From contig NC_063051.1 in assembly GCF_018812025.1 (NCBI RefSeq), positions 1,066,001 to 1,130,000 on the forward strand: a DNA stretch of 64,000 nucleotides, written 5' to 3'. This document shows positions 31,938 through 44,690 of this stretch, piece by piece. Made by a program: the position numbers and the translations under genes. The first letter of the stretch is position 1. Every line of letters starts with the position of its first letter. The stretch comes from Megalobrama amblycephala (taxonomy: Eukaryota > Chordata > Actinopteri > Cypriniformes > Xenocyprididae). The notes beneath the pieces were generated by a model, which saw nothing but the letters and a program-made list of their open reading frames with translations, was not told the DNA's origin and did not search any database.

Positions 31938-33079
31938 ATCTTTGTTTCATCATAATTCACATTTAATTATAAAACCGATACCTGAATAAAACAGCACATA
32001 TGCATGAAATTTAATTAGTCAAAATAGCCACAGGCATTAGGCCCTTCTCAGAAGCTGTGTTGCTATGCTAAGCTAACATTAACGCCATCTCTTGTGTTCT
32101 GGTTTTGCATAAATTACTGTTAATATATGCACATATCCTTATTAAGATGTGCAAAGCTTATTTGTGTAGGGCCATATCTAGATTTATTGCAACCCTTGAT
32201 TGGATGAGCTAACGCAGGTCAAAGGCAATAGCGGAAAATGCTACGCTTCCGGATGGCTGGTCCAGCTGCAGAGCTTTTTACAGTATATGCACAAATCTAT
32301 TCTCAGACTACATCTCAAGCACATAAACGTTAACTTTCAAATGCTAAATTTGTTGTCTGTGCTTAAATAAATTCACATTGCTGACTCATAGCATTGTATT
32401 TGCACTGCTGTTTGCTGTCATGCTTTTATTTCTGGAATCAAATAATCTTTTCTAGATGAAAGCGCTATAGGAACCTGCGTAGATTTGTAACGTGCATTTC
32501 TGAACTGTGTCACAGTCTGGTTTGCGTTAGGAGTCATTAGCAGTGACACTGATGGAAATAGAGACTGTAACTGCTCTTTAAGACACGCTTTAAATGGTGT
32601 TTGTGAACTCCAGGGCCTGGATGTCTTTGCTCACTCATTCAGAAAGATGTTTAAGGATAATATAGTGTTCAGAATGTTATGTCGGACTTTGGATGTAGTC
32701 GTACAGATGGAAGAGGGGGATGTCTTGTTGATATGAGGAAGCCAAATAATGGGAATATTAAAGTTGGCGGAGGGAGGGATGTGTGTGCGTTTAACAGGGG
32801 GGCAGGAACAACAAAGAATTCCTGCAGAAAATGCTGGAAAAAATTTAAATTACAGACGACGAGGAATTCTTCCTGTATGTTTGGGGTGGAGCAGAAGCTT
32901 CCAGAGAGGAAATACAGGCACTTGGTGGAGACTCATTCTCAAGGAACAGTCCAGTTTGCACCAGATTATTATTTTTTTAACTTTTGCATTTGTGTTTGGA
33001 CGGGACTTTCTGTTTGGGGACCAATGGAAGACTAATGGGAACTAAGTACAACCTTGCAAAGTATGAATAACTCTTGGCC
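31938..33079. other. intergenic, unique-looking sequence
   Basis: No supported gene or repeat family. The frames at 32679-33045 are low-complexity and overlapping in two registers, and are not credible as protein. Confidence 0.45.
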
Positions 33080-33192
33080 GAACCCTGAAGCATTACATTA
33101 TTTCAACTTCATCACAATAATTGAGGAATTTGTATATAGTTTTAATATGAATAGATAAGTAAGTAAATTCTTTCTGGTAGTGTCACTTGTTA

Positions 33193-33700
33193 AAGGATTA
33201 GTTGGATTAAAAGGATTAGAAATTTCCTGATAATTTACTCACCCCCATGTCATCCAAGATGTTTATGTCTTTCTTTCTTCAGTCGGAAAGAAGGAAAACA
33301 TTCCATTCCACGTGTTGAAGGTCCAAATGTCAGTTTCAGTGCAGCTTCAAAGAGCTCTACATGATCCCAGACGAGGAATAAGAGTCTTTTCTAGAGAAAC
33401 CATCGGTCATATTCTTAAATAAATAAATAAATAAATAAATAAAAATGTACTGTAGTCAACATTTGAAGTGGATCAAAAAAGTTCATCAAAGTTGTCCAAA
33501 GAACTAAGTTGTCCTAAGAAGAAGGTTTTAGGACAACTTTGATGAAAGGTTTTGATCCACTTCAAATGTTGACTACTATATATCCTTTTAAACCACAAAT
33601 GCTCGTCTTGCACTGCTCTCCAATGTGCCAGGCATTACATAATCATGTTGGAAAGGTCATGCGTGACGTAGGTGGAAGTACCACGGTAAAAACATAGTTG
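33193..33700 (+). mobile_element. fold-back MITE family C, half copy with a nested hairpin
   Basis: It contains TCCTGATAATTTACTCACCC, CAGTTTCAGTGCAGCTTCAA and CCAGACGAGGAATAAGAGTC, as in 36385-37002. An (AAAT)n tract lies at 33417-33443. A second palindrome is inserted at 33453-33579. Confidence 0.75.
33453..33579. repeat. nested palindromic insertion, arms of about 50 bp
   Basis: GTAGTCAACATTTGAAGTGG / ATCAAAAAAGTTCATCAAAG is mirrored by CTTTGATGAAAGGTTTTGAT / CCACTTCAAATGTTGACTAC. It is absent from the same place in the related copy at 57718-58080, so it is a later insertion. Confidence 0.8.
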
Positions 33701-33912
33701 TACCTTTTTTTGTAAACGTAGTTTAACTTAGTCTTTGCAGATTTGTTTTGTAAACACTTGCTTGGTACTTCTGAAAATTTTTATAAAAAAAAAATTCACT
33801 GAACCCTGAAGTGTTACTTTATTTCAACTTTGTCACAATAATTTAGGAATTTGTATAATTTTAATATGAACAGATCACTGAGTAAATTCTTTCTGGTAGT
33901 GTCACTCGTTAA

Positions 33913-34266
33913 GTGTCATTTATTTTTTCTAACAGAAAATGTTTTGAGAAAATAAATACATTAAATATTTAAAGTAATTTATTAAATTAATAATTTTACA
34001 TTTTATTAATAATAAAAATATATAATATTTTTTGCATAATTAAAAAAAAAAATTAAATAAAATTTTCTGTAATTTAATTATTTTATCCTTGTTTAGTGTG
34101 TGTTTTTAATCAGAAAGCAAACAATTATATCACAAGGAATGTTCTCAGAAAATGCATGCATATTATTATATTAAAAATATATTATTTATTTATTTTAATC
34201 CCAATGTGGACCTATAAATTGGCTGATATTCCAAATAATTATTTTAATTTTTAAATGATTATAATT

Positions 34267-34325
<59 letters not shown>

Positions 34326-35300
34326 TATTATTATTTTTTAAAGTAATTTCATACATGTTAATTATTGCACAATAGCACTGTTTCCTGAAAATGACCCAGA
34401 ACAGTGTAGGATGGTTTGGGAACACTATCATGGACTTTTCATCCTTTCTTGGACTCATTCTGTGGGAATGTGATGGTCTGTCTGCGTCTCCAGTGTCAGC
34501 CACCCAAACACCCCCTCCCTCGCTCACAACACGTACCACCAATTAGCCTGCGCTATCGCTAACGAAGCCACGGCCTCCTCACCCCTCCACGGCAGACGAC
34601 AGATGTCCGTCTTTCTGCGGGAACGGTCCAAAACGTCAAGATGGTTCTTGCTTTCTCAGAAACAGCCATTACCTACTTTCCTGCGCAAGAAATTACTCCA
34701 CGGCTCACAAGACATATCCAGCTTAATTAAAAGCATCTGTCCCGCCTAACGATACACAGCTAGTCCTGTTTATTCTCCTATAATGCACTAAACAGAGCTA
34801 ATCAAAACAACCTGGCTGAATTCCCTGTCCAACATTGGAGCCATTATCAGATGCAATGGCTCTCTGTTTTGTAAGACTACTTTGTTTGTTCTTTTCTACA
34901 CAAAAAAAAGAAAAAAAAAGTCCAAGTCTGTCTTGTTGTAAGGAATTCGATGCATAAAAAACAAGGCCGTAAGGGCACATGTACAAATGATTGTATACGA
35001 CAACGTTTATGTCCACTACAAATCTTTGGATGTATTTTCTATGTTTTGTCCATTGCACTGTTGCCAGATCAGCTCTATATTGATTGGGCTGTTGATGTTA
35101 ATCCTGCATGTTCATATGCACCATATGGTTGATTCTCACGGTCCAGGGACGCTTCTTTAAGCCGGGATGCTTACAGCGCCATGTGAACGACTGTTAGTAA
35201 ACCACCTGTCATTGATGCTGCATGTTTTAACCATCACTTTGACTCCCACTTGTAAAATGTAAGTGTCCATCATGAAGAATGATCCAGATGAGTTCAACTA
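33913..35300. other. intergenic; includes a (TA)n tract at 34272-34324
   Basis: About 27 TA units lie at 34272-34324. The segment 34440-34800 is GC-richer and unique-looking (candidate regulatory DNA; not testable here). No gene was seen. Confidence 0.5.
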
Positions 35301-35306
35301 TTTACA

Positions 35307-35690
35307 CTACTGTGCAAAGGTTTGGTCAGTATGACTTTTTTAAAGACTTTTTGACTTTTGACTTTTGAAATGACTTTTTTATTTAGCCAGGACACATTAA
35401 ATTGGTCAAAAGACATAACTATACATACATATGAAGCAGCACAAATGTTTTTAACATTGATAATAATCAGAAATGTTTCAAATCATCATATTAGAATGAT
35501 TTCTGAAGGATCACGTGACACTGAAGACTGGAGTAATGATGCTGAAAATTCAGCTTTGATCACAGGAATAAATTATATTTGACTATATATTCACATAGAA
35601 AACAGTTATTTAAAATTGCAATATTTCACAATTTATTTGATCAAATAAATGGAGCCTTCAAAGACAAAAAAACAACAACTTTTGAATGGT
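35307..35690 (+). repeat. dispersed repeat F (copy 2)
   Basis: It shares GGATCACGTGACACTGAAGA / CTGGAGTAATGATGCTGAAA and the TTTGATCAAATAAATGGAGC segment with the other copies. Confidence 0.7.
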
Positions 35691-35738
35691 ATTTTGATTT
35701 TTTTTTTTTTTTATTAAGCTTTTTGAAGTAGTTTGTAC

Positions 35739-36000
35739 TTTAAAGGGATAGTTCACCCCAAAATGTTTGGCTTCATTGATCCATCCAGTGGGGTCGTATG
35801 GATTTCCGTCACACTGCGTGTGGTTTTTCAAGCGTCAACCGAGCAATGCCCATTCACTCGCATCATATTGATGCACAGAGAAGGATTATTTTCCCAAAAA
35901 TCTCAGTTTGTGTTCTGAAGAAAGAAAGTCATATACCTTCGGAGCGGCATGAAGGTGAATAAATGATGAGAGAAATCTTTGGGTGAACTATCCCTTTAAG
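35739..36000. mobile_element. MITE with AAAGGGATAGTTCACCC ends, about 262 bp
   Basis: CTTTAAAGGGATAGTTCACC at the left and GGGTGAACTATCCCTTTAAG at the right. The interior (CACTGCGTGTGGTTTTTCAA) differs from family A, so it is a separate subfamily. Confidence 0.8.
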
Positions 36001-36384
36001 AATCTGGAGAGCCTTTCACAACCTAATTTGTCTTCTGAATCATGAAGTAGAGTTAGACAAATGATTCTGTCAAAACAGGGCTATAGTTAGTACCGGTTTA
36101 CAAACATATGCCTTCCAGCAAATCAGTAAGAGCAACTGTATGAATGTCATAACTGAATTTAATGTTTTGTGCAATGTTTTATTTTAATCAATATTCATAA
36201 ACTTTTTTATTATTATTATTTTTCACTTTTCAGACTCTTAATACTCTTCATAAAAGTGACTCCAACTGTTGATTTGGTTTCACAATGTAATCAAATCATA
36301 TTTGTTACTGCAATGTCGTTTGTTAACGCTTTTAAAACGTTCCATAGCTGATATGTACATTTACACCTGTTTATTATCTGTGTG

Positions 36385-37002
36385 TTTAAAGGATTAGTTC
36401 AATTCAGAATTCAAATTTCCTGATAATTTACTCGCCCCCATGTCATTCAAGATGTTCATGTCTTTCTTTCTTCAGTCAAAAAGAAATGAAGGTTTTTGAG
36501 GAAAACATTCCAGGATTTTTCTCCATATAGTGGACTTCACTGGGGTTCAATGGGTTGAAGGTCCAAATGTCAGTTTCAGTGCAGCTTCAAAGAGCTCTAC
36601 ATGATCCCAGACGAGGAATAAGAGTCTTATCTAAAGAAACCATTGGTCATTTTCTAAAAAAAAAAAAAAATGTATTATATTTTTAACCACATATGCTCGT
36701 CTTGCTCGTATACCATTTTTTTTTTTTTTTTAGAAAATGGCCGATGGTTTCACTAGATAAGACTCTTATTCCTCGTCTGGGATCATGTAGAGCTCTTTGA
36801 AGCTGCACTGAAACTGACATTTGGACCTTCAACCCGTTGAACCCCAGTGAAGTCCACTATATGGAGAAAAATCCTGCAATGTTTTCCTCAAAAACCTTCA
36901 TTTCTTTTCGACTGAAGAAAGAAAGACATAAACATCTTGAATGTCATGGGAGTGAGTAAATTACCAGGAAATTTGAATTCTGAAGTGAACTAATCCTTTA
37001 AG
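36385..37002. mobile_element. fold-back MITE family C, full length, about 618-bp near-perfect palindrome
   Basis: It starts TTTAAAGGATTAGTTCA and ends TGAACTAATCCTTTAA. The whole left half (for example CCAGACGAGGAATAAGAGTC) recurs inverted in the right half (GACTCTTATTCCTCGTCTGG). The only unpaired part is a short A/T-rich centre with the CTCGTCTTGCTCG word near 36695. Arms are about 290 bp. Confidence 0.9.
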
Positions 37003-37833
37003 ACCCCCTCCAACCTATAGTTTTGTCTTCCTGTGTGGGGAATCAAGCTTTAAATAGACCCACCCAAACCCTCCCATACACACCCTTCTCATCCCAGCAT
37101 GGGATGAAGCATTTCTCCATTTTGATTTTGATCCATCATGTCTCAGGTAACATGATACCTCTCACTATCTTTAGATCTCTAAAGCCAATTTCATTTTCCA
37201 CATGAGTATGAAGAGGCTTCGAGGAAAATTTACTAAACCAAACGGGTTGTTAAAGACCATAATTACACCACTATCAACATTATTTTCCAGCATCAACAAT
37301 CAAGGTTGCACATCGTAGTGCGTTAGATGGTGGGATCACTGTATGAACATAATCTAATCTGAGTCTTTGTGCCATTTATTCATGATTCAGATTCAGATTT
37401 TATTAGTCAGGTTGCTCTTCCATAGATCAGAAGTCATTCTCAGACTCATTTCAAGTATCAATCGATGTTATTGAGATTATAGAAGAGGAATTATTACAAA
37501 TGATTGAGAAGTTAAAATGACGTAGGCCATTTTGATTGCACACCTTCTAAAAGGATCCCATGGCAGAAGTTAAAATCAAACTGATAAAACTTAAATGATA
37601 AGATATCTTATATTGAGAAATCTATGACTGTACGTGTCTTCATGTGTGTCTAGCTCAATTTTGCCAGGATGAATTTCACCAGATCTTTTTCGTCTTGTCA
37701 GTCAACACATGGCAAAGCTCCCAGTCAAGACACAGGTGTAATTGGGTTGGTTGTGCTGGACAAACACACTGCGGTTTATTTACAGTGACAGCAACAGATG
37801 TGGAAGCGCAACCGCTAACAGTGTCTTCATTTG
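37003..37833. other. intergenic, unique-looking
   Basis: No gene or repeat family was recognised. Confidence 0.4.
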
Positions 37834-38151
37834 GAACGTCATGAATAATGAAACACTAATGGATAATACTGTCACATGGAACTGTTCCCATATTCAAAGA
37901 AGATATTTGGCTTTCTTCTGTGAAGATTATACCTGGCAAACTGTCATGTAAAACGATGACATCTGCAAAGTTTGGCTTTTATTTAGACTTACTTTGAAGA
38001 TTATCAGCCAAACTTTGCAGATGTCACCGTTTTACATGACCGTTTGCCAGGTATAATCTTCACAGAAGAAAGCCAAATATCTCCTTTGAATATGGGAACT
38101 TCCATGTGACAGTATTGTCACACATATAGCGTTTCATTATCCATAACGTTC
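37834..38151. repeat. 318-bp fold-back, arms of about 145 bp, no recognised family
   Basis: GAACGTCATGAATAATGAAA and onward is mirrored by the right end TTTCATTATCCATAACGTTC. The inner arms TTCTGTGAAGATTATACCTG / CAGGTATAATCTTCACAGAA and GATGACATCTGCAAAGTTTG / CAAACTTTGCAGATGTCACC are nearly exact. The spacer is about 23 bases, centred near 37992. Confidence 0.85.
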
Positions 38152-38399
38152 AAAATAGCTGGCTCCAAAACCTCCTCATCTGACTGTACAGCATTATTGG
38201 CACACACCCGACATGTTGGCATCAACATCTTGCTGTCTTCTAATATCCAATTGCATTGCACTTTTGTTTTCAGAGAAATGCATTGCTACGATCTCATTGA
38301 ATATGTTCATTTAAGATGGTGGAAGGAGAGGAATATACTTATTTTTAATTCCATACAGCAAACAGGTTTGTGTGCTATGCATTTTGAAGGTGCATAAAA

Positions 38400-38722
38400 C
38401 TATTGTTAAAAAATGACTATATGGCTGGCTTAAAATGAACCCAAAATAGAGGCAACAATAATAATCAAAGGTGAACATTTATTAATAAGCAATTTAATAA
38501 AAGTTTATTATTTAATGATTTAACTTAATAATAAATGTTCATTTATAAAACATATTAATAAATGTTAATTTCCAACATATTTTGGGTTCATTTTAAGCAA
38601 CAATACAGTCATTTTTTAACAATAGTTACCCAGCAGATTGGGTAAACATTTAACCCAACCACTAGGTTTGTCCATTTTCAACCCAACTTGAGTTGTTTTT
38701 AACCCAGCATTTTTTAGAGTGT
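38400..38722. mobile_element. fold-back MITE family B (copy 3, left terminus missing)
   Basis: The right end is intact: AACCCAACTTGAGTTGTTTT and TAACCCAGCATTTTTTAGAGT. The left half begins only at the inner CTATTGTTAAAAAATGACTA, so the left terminus was lost. Confidence 0.8.
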
Positions 38723-38727
38723 AATTA

Positions 38728-38945
38728 AGCACCAATAATAATTGAGCACTAAATCAGCATATTAGAATGATTTCTGAAGGATCATGTGACACTGAAGACT
38801 GGAGTAATGAAAATTCAACTTTGATCAGAGGAATAAATTACACTTATATTCAGATACATTCACAATATTACTTATTTAACTGCATTTTGATCAAATAAAT
38901 GCAGCCTTGTTTTTTTTTTTAAAAATACATTAAAAAAAAAATCTT
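38728..38945 (+). repeat. dispersed repeat F (copy 3, partial)
   Basis: It contains TTAGAATGATTTCTGAAGGA and TCATGTGACACTGAAGACTG, then the GATCAAATAAATGCAGCCTT segment. Confidence 0.7.
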
Positions 38946-40268
38946 AATGATTTCGAGACATTCAGCTTTCTTGAAAAAGTTGAAAATCCAGATGTGTGTC
39001 AAGTTGACCTGGAGATTATTGGACTAACTCACTAAGCCAGGTACAAGGAACCAGATCCCGCGGTAAGCAGCATGTGGAAGGCTGTTTTGGAAACTTTGAG
39101 AAAGAGAAAGAGAGAGATTAAGAAAGACAAAGAGAGAGAGGCACAGCGCCTAAAGGCGTAGACCAGTCTTTATGGTTCACCGAAAGGTAAAACTCATTAT
39201 TCGTTCTGCCATCTCTAACCAGCTGTCTTACATGGCTAAAAAAAGGTCTCGAGGCCTTCCGCCTTCATACTGATAACACACAAATTTGGAACTAGTTAAG
39301 TGAAAAAAGACAGTGATATAAAGCAAAATTAGACTCAAATTAGCATGTGCATGCTAGGATCCGCTTACAGTATGACGTCAACACAAATTCAGTTTCCAGT
39401 TTCCAGATGAAAGTTTATTGCTTTAATGGTTTCTCTTTCTTGTATCTCACAACACTTTTTTTTAAAGAAACATTTAACAAGATGGTTATCCTAAAATACA
39501 AAAAAAAAAAAAAATTCAGATTTTTTGTTTGTTTTTTGAGATAAAGATCAATTTTAGAAAAAAAAAAACTTTGAAAAAAAGAGAAATGTTTGAGTTTGAG
39601 AAAGCATTGCAAACCTTCCTCAAACTCTAGAGAAGACATGTGCATTTTTTTCCTTTTTTTGAAGAAAGATGGAGACATTTGGAAGTCTCCATTTAGTATT
39701 GAATGGAAAACACAGTTGAGATAATACGTTTGTGATTATGAGCTTAATACAACATTTCTCCAGTTTTCCCACAATAATTCTCATTCATTCATGTCATTGC
39801 AGAACATCACGTAAAATCCATTCATTTCTCCACTTTCTAATGGGAACCGTTGAAGTTTCCTCAGAGAACCGCACAGTTTAAATGCACTCATGTGAATACC
39901 AAAATTAGCAGTGACTTAAAAGTAGGGCGCTTTCCTTCAAGCTCTCACAATAAACAAAAACAACAAATAACCACTAAAAAATGTCATCTGGTGCAGTAAA
40001 CATGCCACACTTTGTCTAAAACCTGGAATGAATCTTACAGACATTAAGTGTTTCCAGTCTAGGGTGAATCATGGCTCAACCACACTCATTTCCTGTATGT
40101 GTTTATCTGGGGGGTGTGTTAGCTGTCCGGGCTTGTTTTTAGCGCAAAACTGGATGGAAAGAGGGAGGATAACTGGATCTGTAGTATCTGAAGGGATTCA
40201 AAAAAAAAAAAAAAAAAACAGAGAAAGAAAAAAGATTCAAATCGAAACCAATCACAGAACTTACAGCA
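38946..40268. other. intergenic; nothing recognised
   Basis: It contains poly-A runs (about 39497-39514, 40200-40218) and unique-looking sequence. The short frames here are low-complexity. Confidence 0.4.
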
Positions 40269-43200
40269 TGGAATAATTCACACAAAAATGAAAATTCTGT
40301 CATCAATTACATCACAATGGAAAATGGAATGTTGGTAACACCTTATTTCGATGGTCCACTTTAGACATTCTGACTATAAGTAACATTACACCTACATGTC
40401 AACTAACTCTCATTAGAGTATTAGTTGAGTATTAGTAATTAGTTATTTGACATGCAGAATACTCAACTAATACTTTGAGAGTTAGTTGACATGCAGAATA
40501 CTCATCTAATACTCTAATGAGAGTTAGTTGACATGCAGAATACTCATCTAATACTCTAATGAGAGTTAGTTGACATGCAGAATACTTAATACGCTGATGA
40601 GAGTTAGTTGACATGCAGAATACTCAATACGCTGATGAGAGTTAGTTGACATGCAGAATACTCAACTAATACTATAATGAGAGTTAGTTGACATGCAGAA
40701 TACTCAACTAATACTTTGAGAGTTAGTTGACATGCAGAATACTCATCTAATACTCTAATGAGAGTTAGTTGACATGCAGAATACTCATCTAATACTCTAA
40801 TGAGAGTTAGTTGACATGCAGAATACTTAATACGCTGATGAGAGTTAGTTGACATGCAGAATACTCAACTAATACTATAATGAGAGTTAGTTGACATGCA
40901 GAATACTCAACTAATACTCTAATGAGAGTTAGATGACATGCAGAATACTCATCTAATACTCTAATGAGAGTTAGTTGACATGCAGAATACTCAATACGCT
41001 GATGAGAGTTAGTTGACATGCAGAATACTTAATACGCTGATGAGAGTTAGTTGACATGCAGAATATTCAATACACTGATGAGAGTTAGTTGACATGCAGA
41101 ATACTCAACTAATACTATAATGAGAGTTAGATGACATGCAGAATACTCATCTAATACTCTAATGAGAGTTAGTTGACATGCACAATACTCAATACGCTGA
41201 TGAGAGTTAGTTGACATGCAGAATACTCAACTAATACTCTAATGAGAGTTAGTTGACATGCAGAACACTCAACTAATACTCTAATGAGAGTTAGATGACA
41301 TGCAGAATACTCATCTAATACTCTAATGAGAGTTAGATGACATGCAGAATACTCAATACGCTGATGAGAGTTAGTTGACATGCAGAATACTTAATACGCT
41401 GATGAGAGTTAGTTGACATGCAGAATATTCAATAATACACTGATGAGAGTTAGATGACATGCACAATACTCAATACGCTGATGAGAGTTAGTTGACATGC
41501 AGAATATTCAATAATACACTGATGAGAGTTAGTTGACATGTAGAATACTCAACTAATACTATAATGAGAGTTAGTAGACATGCAGAATATTCAATACACT
41601 GATGAGAGTTAGTTGACATGCAGAATACTCAACTAATACTCTAATGAGAGTTAGTTGACATGCAGAATACTCAACTAATACTCTAATGAGAGTTAGTTGA
41701 CATGCAGAATACTCAACTAATACTATAATGAGAGTTAGTAGACATGCAGAATATTCAATACACTGATGAGAGTTAGTTGACATACAGAATACTCAACTAA
41801 TACTCTAATGAGAGTTAGTTGACATGCAGAATATTCAATAATACACTGATGAGAGTTAGTTGACATGCAGAATATTCAATAATAATGAGAGTTAGTTGAC
41901 ATGCAGAATACTCAATACGCTGATGAGAGTTAGTTGACATGTAGAATATTCAATAATACTCTGATGAGAGTTAGTAGACATGCAGAATACTCAATACGCT
42001 GATGAGAGTTAGTTGACATGCAGAGTACTAACTAATACTCTAATGAGAGTTAGTTGACATGCAAAATATTCAATAATACACTGATGAGTTAGTGACATGC
42101 AGAATACTCAATAATACTTGACTTGATATGCAGAATACTCAATACGCTGATGAGAGTTAGTTGACATGCAGAATATTCAATAATACACTGATGAGAGTTA
42201 GTTGACATGCAGAATACTCAATACGCTGATGAGAGTTAGTTGACATGCAGAATATTCAATAATACACTGATGAGAGTTAGTTGACATGCAGAATACTCAA
42301 CTAATACTATAATGAGAGTTAGTAGACATGCAGAATATTCAATACACTGATGAGAGTTAGTTGACATGCAGAATACTCAACTAATACTCTAATGAGAGTT
42401 AGTTGACATGCAAAATATTCAATAATACACTGATGAGAGTTAGTTGACATGCCGAATACTCAACTAATACTCTAATGAGAGTTAGATGACATGCAGAATA
42501 CTCAATACGCTGATGAGATTTAGTTGACATGCAGAATACTCATCTAAAACTCTAATGAGAGTTAGTTGACATGCATAATACTCATCTAAAACTCTTATGA
42601 GAGTTAGTTGACATGCAATAATATTAATAATACACTGATGAGAGTTAGTAGACATGCAGAATACTTAACTAATACTCTAACGAGGTACTTGATATGCAGA
42701 ATACTCAAATACTCTAATGAGAGTTAGTTGACATGCAGAATACTCAATAATACTCTAATGAGAGTAAGTTGACATGCAGAATACTCAACTAATACTATAA
42801 TGAGAGTTAGTAGACATGCAGAATATTCAATACACTGATGAGAGTTAGTTGACATGAATACTCATCTAAAACTCAGAGTTATACTCAACTAATACTCTAA
42901 TGAGAGTTAGATGACATGCAGAATACTCAATACGCTGATGAGAGTTAGTTGACATGCAGAGTACTAACTAATACTCTAATGAGAGTTAGTTGACATGCAA
43001 AATATTCAATAATACACTGATGAGAGTTAGTAGACATGCAGAATACGCAACTAATACTCTAACGAGGTACTTGATATGCAGAATACTCAAATACTCTAAT
43101 GAGAGTTAGTTGACATGCAGAATACTCAATAATACTCTAATGAGAGTAAGCTGACATGCAGAATACTCAACTAATACTCTAATGAGAGTTAGTTGACATG

Positions 43201-43943
43201 CAGAATATTCAATACACTGATGAGAGTTAGTTGACATGCAGAATACTCAACTAATACTCTAATGAGAGTTAGTTGACATGCAGAATATTCAATACACTGA
43301 TGAGATAAATACTCTATGAGAGTTAGTTGACATGCAGAATACTCAACTAATACTCTAACGAGGTACTTGATATGCAGAATACTCAAATACTCTAATGAGA
43401 GTTAGTTGACATGCAGAATACTCAATAATACTCTAATGAGAGTAAGTTGACATGCAGAATACTCAACTAATACTCTAATGAGAGTTAGTTGACATGCAAA
43501 ATATTCAATAATACACTGATGAGAGTTAGTTGACATGCAGAATACTCAACTAATACTCTAATGAGAGTTAGTAGACATGCAGAATATTCAATAACACTGA
43601 TGAGAGTTAGTTGACATGCAGAGTACTAACTAATACTCTAATGAGAGTTAGTTGACATGCAAAATATTCAATAATACACTGATGAGAGTAGTGACATGCA
43701 GAATACTCAACTAATACTCTATGAGAGTACTTGATATGCAGAATACTCATAATACTCTAATGAGAGTTAGTTGACATGCAGAATACTCATCTAATACTCT
43801 TATGAGAGTTAGTTGACATGCAGAATACTCAACTAATACTCTAATGAGAGTAAGTTTACATGCAGAATACTCAACTAATACTCTAATGAGTTTGTTGACA
43901 AACATATGATTAAATGACAGAATTCTATTTTTTGGGTGAACTG
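40269..43943. mobile_element. MITE family A ends enclosing a large minisatellite
   Basis: The left end GGAATAATTCACACAAAAAT / GAAAATTCTGTCATCAATTA and the right end GATTAAATGACAGAATTCTA / TTTTTTGGGTGAACTG are family A termini in the correct inverted orientation, 3.6 kb apart. After the left end a second element start is nested (GGTAACACCTTATTTCGATG at 40335). The space between is filled by the 41-bp array. Confidence 0.65.
40432..43890. repeat. minisatellite 1: about 84 units of 38-42 bp
   Basis: The unit is AGAGTTAGTTGACATGCAGA / ATACTCAACTAATACTCTAA / TG (42 bp), with a shorter variant ending ATACTCAATACGCTGATG (38 bp) and a third ending ATTCAATAATACACTGATG. Variants are interleaved. Just before the array, 40397-40430 (ATGTCAACTAACTCTCATTA and on) is one unit in inverted orientation. 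Minus-strand reading gives a repeated EYSACQLTLIRVL peptide, but only in short stretches broken by stops. Confidence 0.92.
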
Positions 43944-44548
43944 TTGTTAGTTTTCAGAATCACCACTGCCCTGTGTACTCTAGAATCAGTTGATTTTCCA
44001 AAATGTCATGTAGTTTACATTTTCGTTCAGATGGAGAACTTGATTACATACTATAAACAACCCCCATAGGTCAATTGTAGTGAAGATAGACAGTGCCAAT
44101 CTTGTGGAGTACCAAGGCTCGACCAAATCGGATATTTTTCAACCCACACTGTCCATACATAAAACAAGTAAATGCAAAGTATATTTATAGACAGTGGAAA
44201 ATAACCTTGAAATAGACTGAACATGAATTCACTATGATGCCTATAAATGTGTTTGCTTGAGGTGAACTATAACATACAGTACATCTGCTCTGTTTACTTG
44301 GGCTTTGTTTGTCTTTTGTTTAGGTGTTGGTTGATGTTTTATCGGGCCACATTCCAGGGTAAAGATTTCTGGCAGATAGAGCTGCATGCTGTTGAAATGT
44401 GTCCATGCCACCTTGTCAGATGGTTCCCGTCTTTAAATAACAATGGGAATGAAAGGAAAGAGCAAATCCTTTATCAGAATGATAATCCATACACACCGTT
44501 CGTGTTCTGTGTGTGTGAGTGATACTGTTGTTTTTTTGTTCTTATTTT
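43944..44548. other. intergenic; nothing recognised
   Basis: Unique-looking sequence without supported gene or repeat. Confidence 0.4.
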
Positions 44549-44651
44549 TAAAGGAATAGTTACTTCACCTAATAAATTTCTTTTTAACATGAACAATATG
44601 AACAACATGATATTTTGAAGAATCCCCAAACTGTTATTTTCTATAAATAAT

Positions 44652-44690
<39 letters not shown>

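Larger units (their letters stand above)
33080..33912. repeat. 114-bp direct repeats flanking inserted MITE material
   Basis: 33080-33193 and 33801-33912 are diverged direct copies (GAACCCTGAAG..., AATTCTTTCTGGTAGTGTCAC in both). Between them lies a half copy of fold-back family C (33193 to about 33700). Confidence 0.75.

Noticed and set aside
40432..43386. Minus-strand frames coding a repeated EYSACQLTLIRVL peptide
   Set aside because: They are read-outs of a 42-bp (14-codon) minisatellite; they are short, broken by stops wherever a 38-bp variant occurs, and lack splice or promoter context.
40432..43890. CRISPR-like array (regular 38-42 bp spacing)
   Set aside because: Units are contiguous variants of one sequence, with no unique spacers, and the genome is a vertebrate.
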